Part shown: positions 1 through 7,164 of the stretch, piece after piece
Numbering within the stretch: the first letter of the stretch is position 1
Layout of the letters: each line of letters starts with the position of its first letter
NCBI GenBank assembly: GCA_021107345.1
Contig: JAIOSX010000109.1
Location: forward strand, 1 to 17,770
Source: Candidatus Aegiribacteria sp.
GTDB lineage: Bacteria > Fermentibacterota > Fermentibacteria > Fermentibacterales > Fermentibacteraceae
Length of the DNA stretch: 17,770 nucleotides
Direction of reading: 5' to 3'
The notes under the pieces: generated by a model
What the model was told of the DNA's origin: nothing
Database searches by the model: none
Seen by the model: the letters and a program-made list of their open reading frames with translations, nothing else
Position numbers and translations under genes: made by a program

Positions 1-1208
1 CTCCTGTCCCTTGAGAGGTAGTGCGCGCTTCCATTCCAGTAGATAGAGTGCCATGGACGGACAAGTGAGGGATCTGAAGGTGTTCTGAAAAGAGGAGCTG
101 AGGGGAGAGAAAGTCGAATGTCCGGGATTTCCTGGTTGGATTCAACCTCTCCCGGGATTGTATCAGGATCAGTATTCAGGTAGCTTGTCCGGTCCATTAC
201 GGCCTGGAAACTCATTCTGCCGAAATACTTGTTTACACTAATCCAGGAATGCAGTTCTCCCGTCATACGATCTTCAGGATTTTGTTGTGTTTCTTCAAGG
301 TAGGAATTATCACTGAGAAACTCACCCTGTACTCTTACCGTAGTCCCGTCCGGAAAATCATGCAGATGGTTGCCGAATACCATCCATCTGTCACGGTGGG
401 TTTGAAATTCCCTTCTCCATTCGGTTCTAAGGTTTCCATTGCATAAGTACCTTATCCTGTGTCTCTCATCGGCTGCCAGCACGAACCTGGTTTTCTCCAT
501 TATATCTCCGTGTACCCAGAGATCAGCATAATCGGAAAAAACGAAGTAGTACCCGAATTCTCTCAGAAACCTGCCATCCCTGGTGGTCTGACCGAATTTG
601 GGCATTGTGAATCCGGGTTGTCGCCCCCGTCTTATCGGGAAGACCCAGTATGGAAAATAGAGAACAGGCGTGTTTTCAACGTACAGGTAGACTGGTCTGG
701 CGATAGCTTTGTCATCAGGGAATACCTTCATTACAGGACAATAAAAATAGTAGTGGATGCTGTCTTCATCGCATGTTGTAAATCTGGCATCAACTATGTT
801 AAATTCATTACGGCCAACCCTTGTTATCGTCGCGCCGGTGTAAAATCCGAATTCGTATTGCGAAGACGCACTCATTATGCGTCCTTTTCGAGTTTGAATA
901 CTGTATACCATCCCGTTCCCGGTTATTGACTCTCCACGATCGAAGAGTTCGGATGAACCTCTGGCAGTAATGATCTCATCCTCCGCGGAGTATTCTACGG
1001 TATCCGATGCCAGCGTCATATCCCGGTAATCAAGAGTTGCTGATCCTACCAGTATCAGATCACGGGTATCCGGATAAAATACGAGTGAATCAGCAGAATA
1101 GGCGATTGTTTCTAGTCTCTCCGCGGTAAGTGTAGAATCACTCGAAGTGCTGTCTGGCACAGCAGTTTCGGTTGCGTAAAGTGTAATTAAGATCAGAAAA
1201 ATGGTCAT
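1..1208 (-). CDS. lptD: LPS-assembly outer-membrane protein LptD (N-terminal part, runs off the left edge)
   Basis: Read on the minus strand from the ATG at 1208, the frame stays open for 402 codons to the window edge, so the C-terminal barrel is missing. It begins with a hydrophobic signal-like stretch (MTIFLILITLYA). An OstA/LptA-type beta repeat follows at about residues 30-100 (ADSLVFYPDTRDLILVGSAT, then SDTVEYS and ARGSSELF). Next comes the LptD plug/barrel junction motif near residue 190: PVLYFPYWVFPIRRGRQPGF followed by TMPKFG, matching the family pattern of a YFPY tract before an R.GF..P.FG tract. LptD inserts LPS into the outer leaflet of the outer membrane together with LptE, taking LPS from the LptA bridge. 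The start codon overlaps the stop of the small upstream ORF (ATGA at 1208-1205), suggesting translational coupling. Family identification is firm; substrate details are inferred from the family. Confidence 0.88.
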   Translation of the reverse strand, partial: MTIFLILITLYATETAVPDSTSSDSTLTAERLETIAYSADSLVFYPDTRDLILVGSATLDYRDMTLASDTVEYSAEDEIITARGSSELFDRGESITGNGMVYSIQTRKGRIMSASSQYEFGFYTGATITRVGRNEFNIVDARFTTCDEDSIHYYFYCPVMKVFPDDKAIARPVYLYVENTPVLYFPYWVFPIRRGRQPGFTMPKFGQTTRDGRFLREFGYYFVFSDYADLWVHGDIMEKTRFVLAADERHRIRYLCNGNLRTEWRREFQTHRDRWMVFGNHLHDFPDGTTVRVQGEFLSDNSYLEETQQNPEDRMTGELHSWISVNKYFGRMSFQAVMDRTSYLNTDPDTIPGEVESNQEIPDIRLSLPSAPLFRTPSDPSLVRPWHSIYWNGSAHYLSRDR

Positions 1209-1393
1209 CCGGTTCGGATTCCTCCCATGATTGCAACTCCTTCCGCTCCCATGAAGGAACCTGGCATTAGTAGATTAGCGTTCCACGCGAAGATATCATA
1301 AGTAAACTGAATTCTCAGCCAATTCACTCCATAGTTCACGGCGTCTATCCAGTTTTGGTAATATGCGGGGTGTACTATCGTCGTCAACGTCAT
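1205..1393 (-). pseudogene. Remnant of a ROK kinase 3' end, still an open frame coupled to lptD
   Basis: This is a 62-codon frame with an ATG at 1393 and a plausible ribosome site (AGGGGA, 5 nt upstream). Its last 15 residues, MGAEGVAIMGGIRTG, match the C-terminus of the full ROK kinase in this window (AGAEGAAIMGRNRIG at 2838-2882). The similarity continues upstream through WNANLL versus WNVNVL. At DNA level 1205-1285 aligns without gaps to 2838-2918 at 60 of 81 positions by eye. The first 30 or so residues do not look like a ROK protein and no kinase motif is present, so it cannot be an enzyme. It may now serve only as a leader that couples translation into lptD. Most likely it is the displaced 3' end of an older ROK gene that once abutted lptD. 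Confidence 0.6.
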
Positions 1394-1432
1394 ATGGTTC
1401 CCCTGAGTCGGAGCAGATGGCTGCTCAACTGC

Positions 1433-1800
1433 CTACTCACTTATAGCCTTTACCATGTATAGATTGCTTGTGAATCCGATTACACCAATCAGGATCTTAT
1501 CTGAAGAAGCTAAAAAGCAATTACTTAAATTGTAAGATTCCTTTATTACTTCGATTACTATTTCCTTATGAATTTTTAATACAGAAATCTTATCTTTAAA
1601 TGACTCATAGATTAATTCAGCAAGATCATCAGAATCAAAATCGATTTCATTTCCTTTGAATATTTCAATGTCATTATTCATGGCTATCTGAAATCTCCGA
1701 CAGTTCGAGGAAATATACTGTCTGATATCCTGATTTCGGCACATCCGGACAGCATGAAAATGATAAAGATAAGTAAAATGTGCAGTGTTCTATTCTTCAT
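1433..1800 (-). pseudogene. Small lipoprotein gene split by a one-base frameshift
   Basis: The ATG at 1800 overlaps the last codons of the upstream membrane-protein gene and opens a classic lipoprotein signal peptide: MKNRTLHILLIFIIFMLSGC, lipobox LSGC with Cys20. This frame stops at 1686-1684 after 38 codons (ending PRTVGDFR). The frame one base off is open from there to 1433 and continues smoothly (IAMNNDIEIFKGNEIDFDSD and onward to VKAISE). Adding one base near 1687-1690 would restore a lipoprotein of about 121 residues. The 1433-1700 stretch is visibly more AT-rich than its neighbours. I do not recognise the family. It is either a true pseudogene, a recent mutation or an assembly error; the intact signal peptide and clean downstream frame favour a very recent break or an error. 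Confidence 0.55.
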
Positions 1801-2728
1801 GGATTATGTTCCTATCCTTTTCTGTCGAAAGATCAGTACCTGATGAATGCCAGGATTCGAGCTTCGAGGATAGAAGCCTCAGGGATTTCGACAGACCGCT
1901 CAGCGACCAGCAACCCCAGGCATGAAGGCGTATGGTGCTTTCATTTCCGTCCGTATTGCGATAGTGCAATATAGGAAATACTGCTCCGGCGTATGATGCC
2001 ATGCTTCCCGCGTCTGCCTTGCATTCAACTGAGATTATGTTATCCCGTTTCAGTACGAAGTTCTCTGTATCCCCTCTGTACACAAGTTGCGCCGGCTCTA
2101 TCCAGAGCACGCCGACATCATCTTCTACGAGAGTCAGCTTTTTGAAGCTGCTCCTGGCAGGGTCCGAAATCCCAACTAGTGTACCCTTACCGAGACTGGC
2201 GGGATCAATTCCCAGCAATGTCATCCTTTTACTGAGAATCATTCTGTCCAGCGGTGCCCAGATATTGACCCAGATCAAAATGAGCTGAACGACTATCAAT
2301 GAGATCAAAATGGGAATAATGAACGGTAATGGCCCCGGTATGCCGAGACGCACAAGGATCGGTGTAACCGGCACAGAAACGAAGAAACCCATTGAGAGGG
2401 ATAAGCCTAAAAAAACTGCGATGCTGATAAGATAGAGCTTCTTCTTGAACTTCGAGAAGAAGGGTATGTTGAAATCAAACGTAAAACAATTGGTGAGAAG
2501 AACTGTGACATACACAACCGCAGCAGCTGCAAGAGCACCAAATGCAGCAGCTAACAGAACATTGACTAAGTGTCCTGTGACTCGAAAGATATCCGGAACA
2601 GGCTCATGAGAAGTGAACAGGCCGATCAGTTTCCCGCCCAGAAGAAAAAAGCCGATAAGCACAAGAATGATAAGCAGGAACCCGCCCACCCTCTTGAAAA
2701 TAGAAAGCTTCTCATTTTCTGACTGCAT
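1790..2728 (-). CDS. Four-helix membrane protein with a C-terminal soluble (PH-like?) domain
   Basis: I place the start at the ATG at 2728 because GGAG lies 6 nt upstream; a TTG at 2755 extends the frame by nine codons but has no visible ribosome site. The 312-residue product has four hydrophobic segments at about 14-37, 52-80, 93-117 and 124-150. A soluble tail of some 160 residues follows. Within it, residues around 185-235 (VLWIEPAQLVYRG, NFVLKRDNIISVE) have the alternating pattern of bacterial PH-like domains found behind membrane helices; this is a fold impression only. The next gene starts inside its last codons (1800). No specific family is recognised. It lies between the full ROK kinase and the ROK remnant, so it may have arrived by horizontal insertion together with the lipoprotein. 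Confidence 0.7.
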   Translation of the reverse strand: MQSENEKLSIFKRVGGFLLIILVLIGFFLLGGKLIGLFTSHEPVPDIFRVTGHLVNVLLAAAFGALAAAAVVYVTVLLTNCFTFDFNIPFFSKFKKKLYLISIAVFLGLSLSMGFFVSVPVTPILVRLGIPGPLPFIIPILISLIVVQLILIWVNIWAPLDRMILSKRMTLLGIDPASLGKGTLVGISDPARSSFKKLTLVEDDVGVLWIEPAQLVYRGDTENFVLKRDNIISVECKADAGSMASYAGAVFPILHYRNTDGNESTIRLHAWGCWSLSGLSKSLRLLSSKLESWHSSGTDLSTEKDRNIIHEE

Positions 2729-2837
2729 GATATTCTCCGTTTTCAAGGCAAACAATGAATAACAGATTCTACATTTACAGGTATTCCATTATGCAATTGA
2801 CAATACATTTATCCCTGAAGCCGGGGAAGCTGATTGA

Positions 2838-3734
2838 TCATCCGATCCGGTTTCTTCCCATGATTGCAGCTCCCTCAGCTCCTGCATCGGAACTTGACGG
2901 AAGTACATTCACGTTCCAGGTGCAGGGACATCTTCTATGGAACTCAGATTCAGCGGATTTCAGGAAGAACTCGGATGCGCCCACCAGACCTCCCGCCATG
3001 AAAACACCATCCGGGCTGAAGCAGTGATAAAGGTTTGCAAGACCAATACCAAGCCATGTTCCGAATGTCTCAAAAGCTTTCACCGCTACATCCTGTTTCG
3101 TTGAAGCCAGACGGGCTATCTCCTTTGGAGAATGACATATGTTTTTGTCGCTGTATTTTCTGTAGTAATCACTAAGGGCTTCGGATGCCGCATATCTCTC
3201 CCAGCATCCTTTTGATCCGCACAGGCATTCCTTTCCGGATGCCTCAACCGTCATATGACCGAATTCACCGGCGTATCCTGATCCGTAAAGGATATCGCCG
3301 TTATTGATGATTGCTCCACCGATGCCGGTTCCAAGAGTTATCATCAGCCATAGACCGGAATCGGGTATACTCGAGGATTCGATGGCCTGCGTGGCGAAAG
3401 CATTGCAGTCGTTATCAATTACAACGGGACATCCGAGTATATTCGACATATTTTCCCTAATAGGGTAATCTCTCCATCCGGGAAGATTCGGGGAAGAGAC
3501 AAGCAGTCCCTCGGATCTATTCACCAGGCCGGCAATACCGGCACCTGCCGAACATGGAGCCACGTCAACCTCTTCAATTGCCTTGTTTATTCTCTTGAGC
3601 AGCGAATCCGGTCCTGATGAAGGATCGGTTTTCAGGGTTACCGCTGTTACGAATCCGTCTGGTTTCAGATATCCAAGAATCGTCGTGGTTCCACCGATAT
3701 CGATTCCCCAGTGCATACCACTGCCGGGCTGCAT
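2838..3734 (-). CDS. ROK-family sugar kinase (glucokinase-like)
   Basis: The 298-residue protein has the complete ROK architecture. Near the N-terminus is the ATP phosphate-binding loop, GIDIGGTTTILGYL (residues 9-22). IDNDCNAFATQA in the middle holds the catalytic aspartate (in the DNDCNA context). The ROK signature follows: GEFGHMTVEASGKECLCG then SKGCWERYAASEAL, with the zinc-binding CxCGxxGC cysteines and the substrate-binding E/H pair. ROK enzymes phosphorylate hexoses such as glucose, N-acetylglucosamine or N-acetylmannosamine with ATP in the cytosol; which sugar is used here cannot be read from the sequence. The start ATG overlaps the upstream stop by one base (TAATG), indicating coupling with the periplasmic-binding lipoprotein. 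There is no repressor-type HTH domain at the N-terminus, so this is a kinase and not a NagC/XylR regulator. A degenerate copy of its 3' end lies at 1205-1285. Confidence 0.9.
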   Translation of the reverse strand: MQPGSGMHWGIDIGGTTTILGYLKPDGFVTAVTLKTDPSSGPDSLLKRINKAIEEVDVAPCSAGAGIAGLVNRSEGLLVSSPNLPGWRDYPIRENMSNILGCPVVIDNDCNAFATQAIESSSIPDSGLWLMITLGTGIGGAIINNGDILYGSGYAGEFGHMTVEASGKECLCGSKGCWERYAASEALSDYYRKYSDKNICHSPKEIARLASTKQDVAVKAFETFGTWLGIGLANLYHCFSPDGVFMAGGLVGASEFFLKSAESEFHRRCPCTWNVNVLPSSSDAGAEGAAIMGRNRIG

Positions 3735-5413
3735 TACTCAATGCCAACTATCTCTCCGTCGGTCACCCTGACCAGAGGGAAAGCGGAGCGCGGGATAGAT
3801 ACGCTGCCAAGAGTGCACATGCCTGTGGCCCCGAAGTATATACTCAAACTTTTTAGATGGTTTTCCAGGGATGATCTGGAAGGGACCGATCCTCTCCATG
3901 CGTTCAGTACTATTTCCGCGGTATCGTATCCCTGAGCTGCCAGCATTGTGGGCTGGGAATCGTATTCCCGCTCGTAGAAATATGAAAATCTTGCTGTTGC
4001 GGGATTCATGGAACCTGAACCGAAGGAAATGGGGAATACCGCGCCTTCAACATATTCACCGCCCTGTTCCAGCAGTATATCATCATCCCATCCCGATGTT
4101 CCGAAGAGCTGGGATTCAACCCGGTAGAATCTCAGCTGAGGGGCGAGCTGAATAGCATCCCACGCTTTCACGGGGAGAAATACACCGTCAGGATACTGGT
4201 ATTTAATAGCGTTTATCTGAGCTCTGTAATCGGTCGCTCCCGATTCGTATCCCTCCATGCCTACAATTTCAGCGCCAAGTTCCTGTACTACTGAACTGAA
4301 CTGCTCGGCATTTGCGACCGATTCAGAAGTGTATTCGTGAATTATGGCAAGCTTCTGGCAGCCGGCATTTCGTACCGCGTATTCGGCTACAGCAGCAGCG
4401 TCGTCTCCCTGTGATACAACCAGCCTGTGTACATAATCACCGAAATCATCAAGTTCCGAAGATGTCGCCGCTGGTGTTATCATGGGAAGAGACCACCTCT
4501 GTGCCAGTGGTGCTGCAAGTTCAGCGTTTCTGCTGGTAAGCGGTCCTATAACAGCCAGACACAAAGGATTCGAGCCAAGTGAGTTCATAATTTCCACGAT
4601 AACCATGCTGTCGCCGGAGCAGTCGAAGGTGATAATTTGAGGCATGGAAATGAACAATCCTGATGACCTTTCGAAGGCAAGATGAACGCCGGATCCAATC
4701 CTATCGGAGTACATGGATCCTTCACCTCTGACGGGTAGGACCAGCGCGACGAAACCATCTTCATGGGTCTCGAAAACCGGCCTGCCGTAACGCTGGTGAG
4801 CTTCAGGAAAGAGCCTGTCTATTTCCATTCCTGTCAGAACGGCTTTTTCATTATTACCCTCTGCCGCGTATCTCTTTTCCAGTTCAAGAAGGAAGAACAC
4901 CTCCGTCCATCCTGTAGACGGTTCAGCAGTAAGATAACCCATGTCCACTTTTTCAAGAGTAGAACGCAACAATTCCACAGCAAATTCCGATTCATCCTGG
5001 TCGAGATGATCCTGCTGCATGTTCTGGAGTGTTTCAATACCGTTTCTGAAGGATCCCTGTTCTATTTCAACCTGCGACAGGAGCAGCATGGCACCGGCTT
5101 TACTGTGCGAATCGATTGCGCTGTGCAGAGCCTGCGACGCTGCTTCCGATGCTTCCTCAAGACGACCGAGAGCCAGAAGAGACCTTCCCCTTCCAAACTG
5201 CCACGAGGAATAAAGAGGGTTATCCGGAAAGTCTTCAATTGCCCTGGAATAGTACCTCAGAGATTCAGACACGTTTCCCGAATTGAAGGCATTCTCTGCC
5301 AGGGCGGTCAGGCCTTCGGGCGAGTCCTCATCCTTTACCGGGCCGCATCCCACGATCGATACAATAAGAAAGATCAGTACTGTGATCAGTGAAAGAATAA
5401 TACAGTTCTTCAA
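3734..5413 (-). CDS. Lipoprotein with N-terminal TPRs and a periplasmic-binding-fold (LivJ-type) domain
   Basis: I choose the TTG at 5413: a perfect AGGAGG sits 6 nt upstream, and translation then begins exactly at a lipoprotein signal (MKNCIILSLITVLIFLIVSI, then VGC with Cys23). An upstream ATG at 5461 would add a non-signal extension with no ribosome site. The 559-residue product has TPR-like helices at about 30-165 (NAFNSGNVSESLRYYSRAIE, LLALGRLEEASEAASQALH). A type-1 periplasmic binding fold of the branched-chain amino-acid receptor kind follows, from about 210 to the end (LAVIGPLTSRNAELAAPLAQ, SLPMITPAATSSEL, AAQGYDTAEIVLNAW). No ABC permease or ATPase is adjacent. The TPR plus binding-fold lipoprotein layout resembles E. 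coli LpoA, which activates a peptidoglycan synthase, but the binding domain looks like a true solute receptor. Transport, sensing or cell-wall roles all remain open. Confidence 0.82.
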   Translation of the reverse strand: MKNCIILSLITVLIFLIVSIVGCGPVKDEDSPEGLTALAENAFNSGNVSESLRYYSRAIEDFPDNPLYSSWQFGRGRSLLALGRLEEASEAASQALHSAIDSHSKAGAMLLLSQVEIEQGSFRNGIETLQNMQQDHLDQDESEFAVELLRSTLEKVDMGYLTAEPSTGWTEVFFLLELEKRYAAEGNNEKAVLTGMEIDRLFPEAHQRYGRPVFETHEDGFVALVLPVRGEGSMYSDRIGSGVHLAFERSSGLFISMPQIITFDCSGDSMVIVEIMNSLGSNPLCLAVIGPLTSRNAELAAPLAQRWSLPMITPAATSSELDDFGDYVHRLVVSQGDDAAAVAEYAVRNAGCQKLAIIHEYTSESVANAEQFSSVVQELGAEIVGMEGYESGATDYRAQINAIKYQYPDGVFLPVKAWDAIQLAPQLRFYRVESQLFGTSGWDDDILLEQGGEYVEGAVFPISFGSGSMNPATARFSYFYEREYDSQPTMLAAQGYDTAEIVLNAWRGSVPSRSSLENHLKSLSIYFGATGMCTLGSVSIPRSAFPLVRVTDGEIVGIE

Positions 5414-5438
5414 TAAATACCTCCTGGAATGCAGAAAA

Positions 5439-5465
5439 TGTATAGTGCGAATATGAGTCATACAA
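5439..5465 (-). promoter_or_regulatory. Possible promoter for the TPR/binding-fold lipoprotein gene
   Basis: On the minus strand, TTGTAT (5465-5460) and TATACA (5444-5439) are separated by 15 nt, shorter than the ideal 17. The position is right: just after the terminator at 5516-5487 and about 25 nt before the TTG start at 5413. The terminator means this gene needs its own promoter. The boxes are weak, so this is tentative. Confidence 0.3.
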
Positions 5466-5486
5466 CGAACCCGGAAAAGGGTAAAG

Positions 5487-5516
5487 AAAAACCCGGAGAA
5501 AAGACTCCGGGTTTTT
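5487..5516 (-). terminator. Strong intrinsic terminator after the PPIase gene
   Basis: A perfect 12-bp stem (5487-5498 with 5505-5516) carries CCCGGAG/CTCCGGG at its core and A/T runs at its foot, with a 6-nt loop (5499-5504). Read on the minus strand it ends in a T run directly after the PPIase stop at 5535. The A/T symmetry would let it work in both directions, but no plus-strand gene reads into it. Confidence 0.85.
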
Positions 5517-5534
5517 CAATCGACTGTGAAGTGA

Positions 5535-6779
5535 CTACTCTCCTGATGTTTCAGTACTGATTTCTTCGATCTCAGGAAGGGTTTCAATGAAAAGGCTTTC
5601 AGGAGGTGTACCCATATTCTCGATCATCCATTCTGCGTCGTCAACGAAATCCGATTCAGGATAATTATCTATAAGCTGCTGGAAGGCTTCAGCAGCAGTT
5701 TCATAATTACCCACGTACTCCGAAAGGGTAAAGCCCATAAGGAATTGTGCCTGGTGAGCATTTTCATGATCGGGGAAACGATGAATAAACAACTTGTAGT
5801 ATTCCACTGCTGTTTCCGGATTTGATTCCATCAGGTTCTGTGCTGATTGGAAGAGTGAATCGGGTGAAACGCTTTCATCGGGCAGGAAAGCATCCTCATT
5901 TATGACAACACCATAGCTTTCTGTGAGATCTGGAATAATGGTATCCTGGAAATATGAATTGACTATTGTAGGTTTGAGGGTGTTTTCAATTGATTCCCTG
6001 ACTTCCTCGAAGGGACGTGCGCCTTCATCCATCTTGTCAGTAATAGTGAAATAGTGATGGCCCATGGCTGTTTCGAAGGGTCCGACTATATCATCGATGT
6101 CGGCATTGAACAGTGCTTGCGATATTTCTGCCTGCTCTCCAAGGTATGGCATAGGTGAGTTGATAGTTACCCAGCCCATATCGCCACCCGAAGCTCTGGT
6201 GGGTTCATGTTCGCTGAATACATCTACGACAGATTCAAATGCATCTCCGGCTTCCAGTGCTGCAGCCACATTGGCTGCTTCTTCTGCGGATGAAACGATA
6301 ACGTGCGAAATCTTAACCTGGGATTCCTGATAGTAAATGTCATCGATATGGTCGTTGTAATAAGCCAGAATATCTTCTTCCGGAATCACCACAGCATCCA
6401 CTACTTCCTGCTGATAGTAGGTCTGCAGGAGAGCCCTGTCTCTGGCCTCCCCAACCTGCTGCATGGCAAGTTCTACCTGTGCTACTACGAAAGAGTCTTC
6501 TTCGAGACCCAGGTTCTGTGCTTCAAGCAGCAGCAGCTCCCGTTCAATGATATGATTAAGAAGAAGCCTCTTTCCCTCAGGAGTCTCAAAGGAGGATCTC
6601 TGGTACGGAGGTATCATGTTAAGCTCTTCATTAATAATGTTCTCGGTGATTTCTACTTCACCAACTGTAGCCAGAACACGGGATGTATCGGCATCACCGC
6701 CGCTGTTTAAACTATCCTGAGTTCCGCATGCGACTGTAGAAAAAATAACTATACCTGCGAAAATACAGATCAATCTCAT
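5535..6779 (-). CDS. Parvulin-type peptidyl-prolyl isomerase lipoprotein with a C-terminal TPR domain
   Basis: The 414-residue protein starts at 6779, with AAAGGAA about 9 nt upstream. It has a short lipoprotein-like signal ending STVAC (Cys18); the -3 residue is atypical. A SurA/PrsA N-domain spans about 35-145 (LATVGEVEITENIINEELN, LLLNHIIERELLLLEAQ). A parvulin domain covers about 150-255, with VKISHVIVSSAEEAA, a SGGDMGWV turn and a VGPFETAMGHHYFTITDK finish, all typical of rotamase PF00639-like domains. Residues 295-395 form two or more TPRs (AVEYYKLFIHRFPDHENAHQ, AAEAFQQLIDNYPESDFVDD) like those of BamD or CpoB. Such foldases help outer-membrane and secreted proteins fold in the periplasm. 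The terminator at 5516-5487 ends this transcription unit. Family assignment is secure; client proteins are unknown, though lptD nearby is a natural candidate. Confidence 0.87.
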   Translation of the reverse strand: MRLICIFAGIVIFSTVACGTQDSLNSGGDADTSRVLATVGEVEITENIINEELNMIPPYQRSSFETPEGKRLLLNHIIERELLLLEAQNLGLEEDSFVVAQVELAMQQVGEARDRALLQTYYQQEVVDAVVIPEEDILAYYNDHIDDIYYQESQVKISHVIVSSAEEAANVAAALEAGDAFESVVDVFSEHEPTRASGGDMGWVTINSPMPYLGEQAEISQALFNADIDDIVGPFETAMGHHYFTITDKMDEGARPFEEVRESIENTLKPTIVNSYFQDTIIPDLTESYGVVINEDAFLPDESVSPDSLFQSAQNLMESNPETAVEYYKLFIHRFPDHENAHQAQFLMGFTLSEYVGNYETAAEAFQQLIDNYPESDFVDDAEWMIENMGTPPESLFIETLPEIEEISTETSGE

Positions 6780-6818
6780 GAATACGGTTTCCTTTCAATG
6801 AATTAAAGCAGTTAACTG

Positions 6819-7034
6819 CTATTCTTTATCCTCAGCTATTGAGAACAGTATCTTCTTCTGTGCAATCTCTTTCATGGCTGTTTGAAATGGTTTTCTTCTG
6901 GGATTGTCAACATCGACCAGAGCGGGAGCACCGGATCTGAGCTTTCTTACACGTTTTGCTATGGCAAGAGCCAGCAGATACTGGTTATCCGTCTGTTCCC
7001 CCATAACATCTATACTCTTGTACTCGTCTGACAT
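6819..7034 (-). CDS. rpoZ: DNA-directed RNA polymerase omega subunit
   Basis: This 71-residue protein matches omega along its length. The core helix pattern is NQYLLALAIAKRVRKLRSGA (residues 17-36), followed by the second conserved block KPFQTAMKEIAQKKILFS (about 48-65). In other bacteria these read as YxLxxxxAKRARQL and KPxxxALEEIAxGKI. Omega wraps the beta-prime C-terminus, assists core assembly and forms part of a ppGpp site in some species. The start at 7034 follows GGAGG by 5 nt. The PPIase gene lies 39 nt downstream with no terminator between, so they are probably co-transcribed. Confidence 0.88.
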   Translation of the reverse strand: MSDEYKSIDVMGEQTDNQYLLALAIAKRVRKLRSGAPALVDVDNPRRKPFQTAMKEIAQKKILFSIAEDKE

Positions 7035-7078
7035 CTGTACCTCCAGAAAATAATAAAGTAATACTGAGAAGAATATGG

Positions 7079-7106
7079 CTTATACTATCGCTGTTCTCTA
7101 CTCCAA
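7079..7106 (-). promoter_or_regulatory. Candidate sigma-70 type promoter upstream of rpoZ
   Basis: On the minus strand TTGGAG (7106-7101) and TATAAG (7084-7079) are spaced 16 nt apart, in the 130-nt gap between the 463-residue protein gene and rpoZ. The -10 matches the consensus at five of six positions; the -35 is poor. Confidence 0.4.
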
Positions 7107-7164
7107 TATATGAAAAGAGTTCCTGGGATTATCCGTAGTCTACTGTTAATCTGTTTCCGTGGAG

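Noticed and set aside
459..929. 156-codon plus-strand frame
   Set aside because: Lies wholly antisense to the well-supported lptD frame; no family resemblance and no ribosome site.
4763..5392. 209-codon plus-strand frame
   Set aside because: Antisense to the TPR/binding-fold lipoprotein, whose domains are clear; low-complexity composition of a shadow frame.
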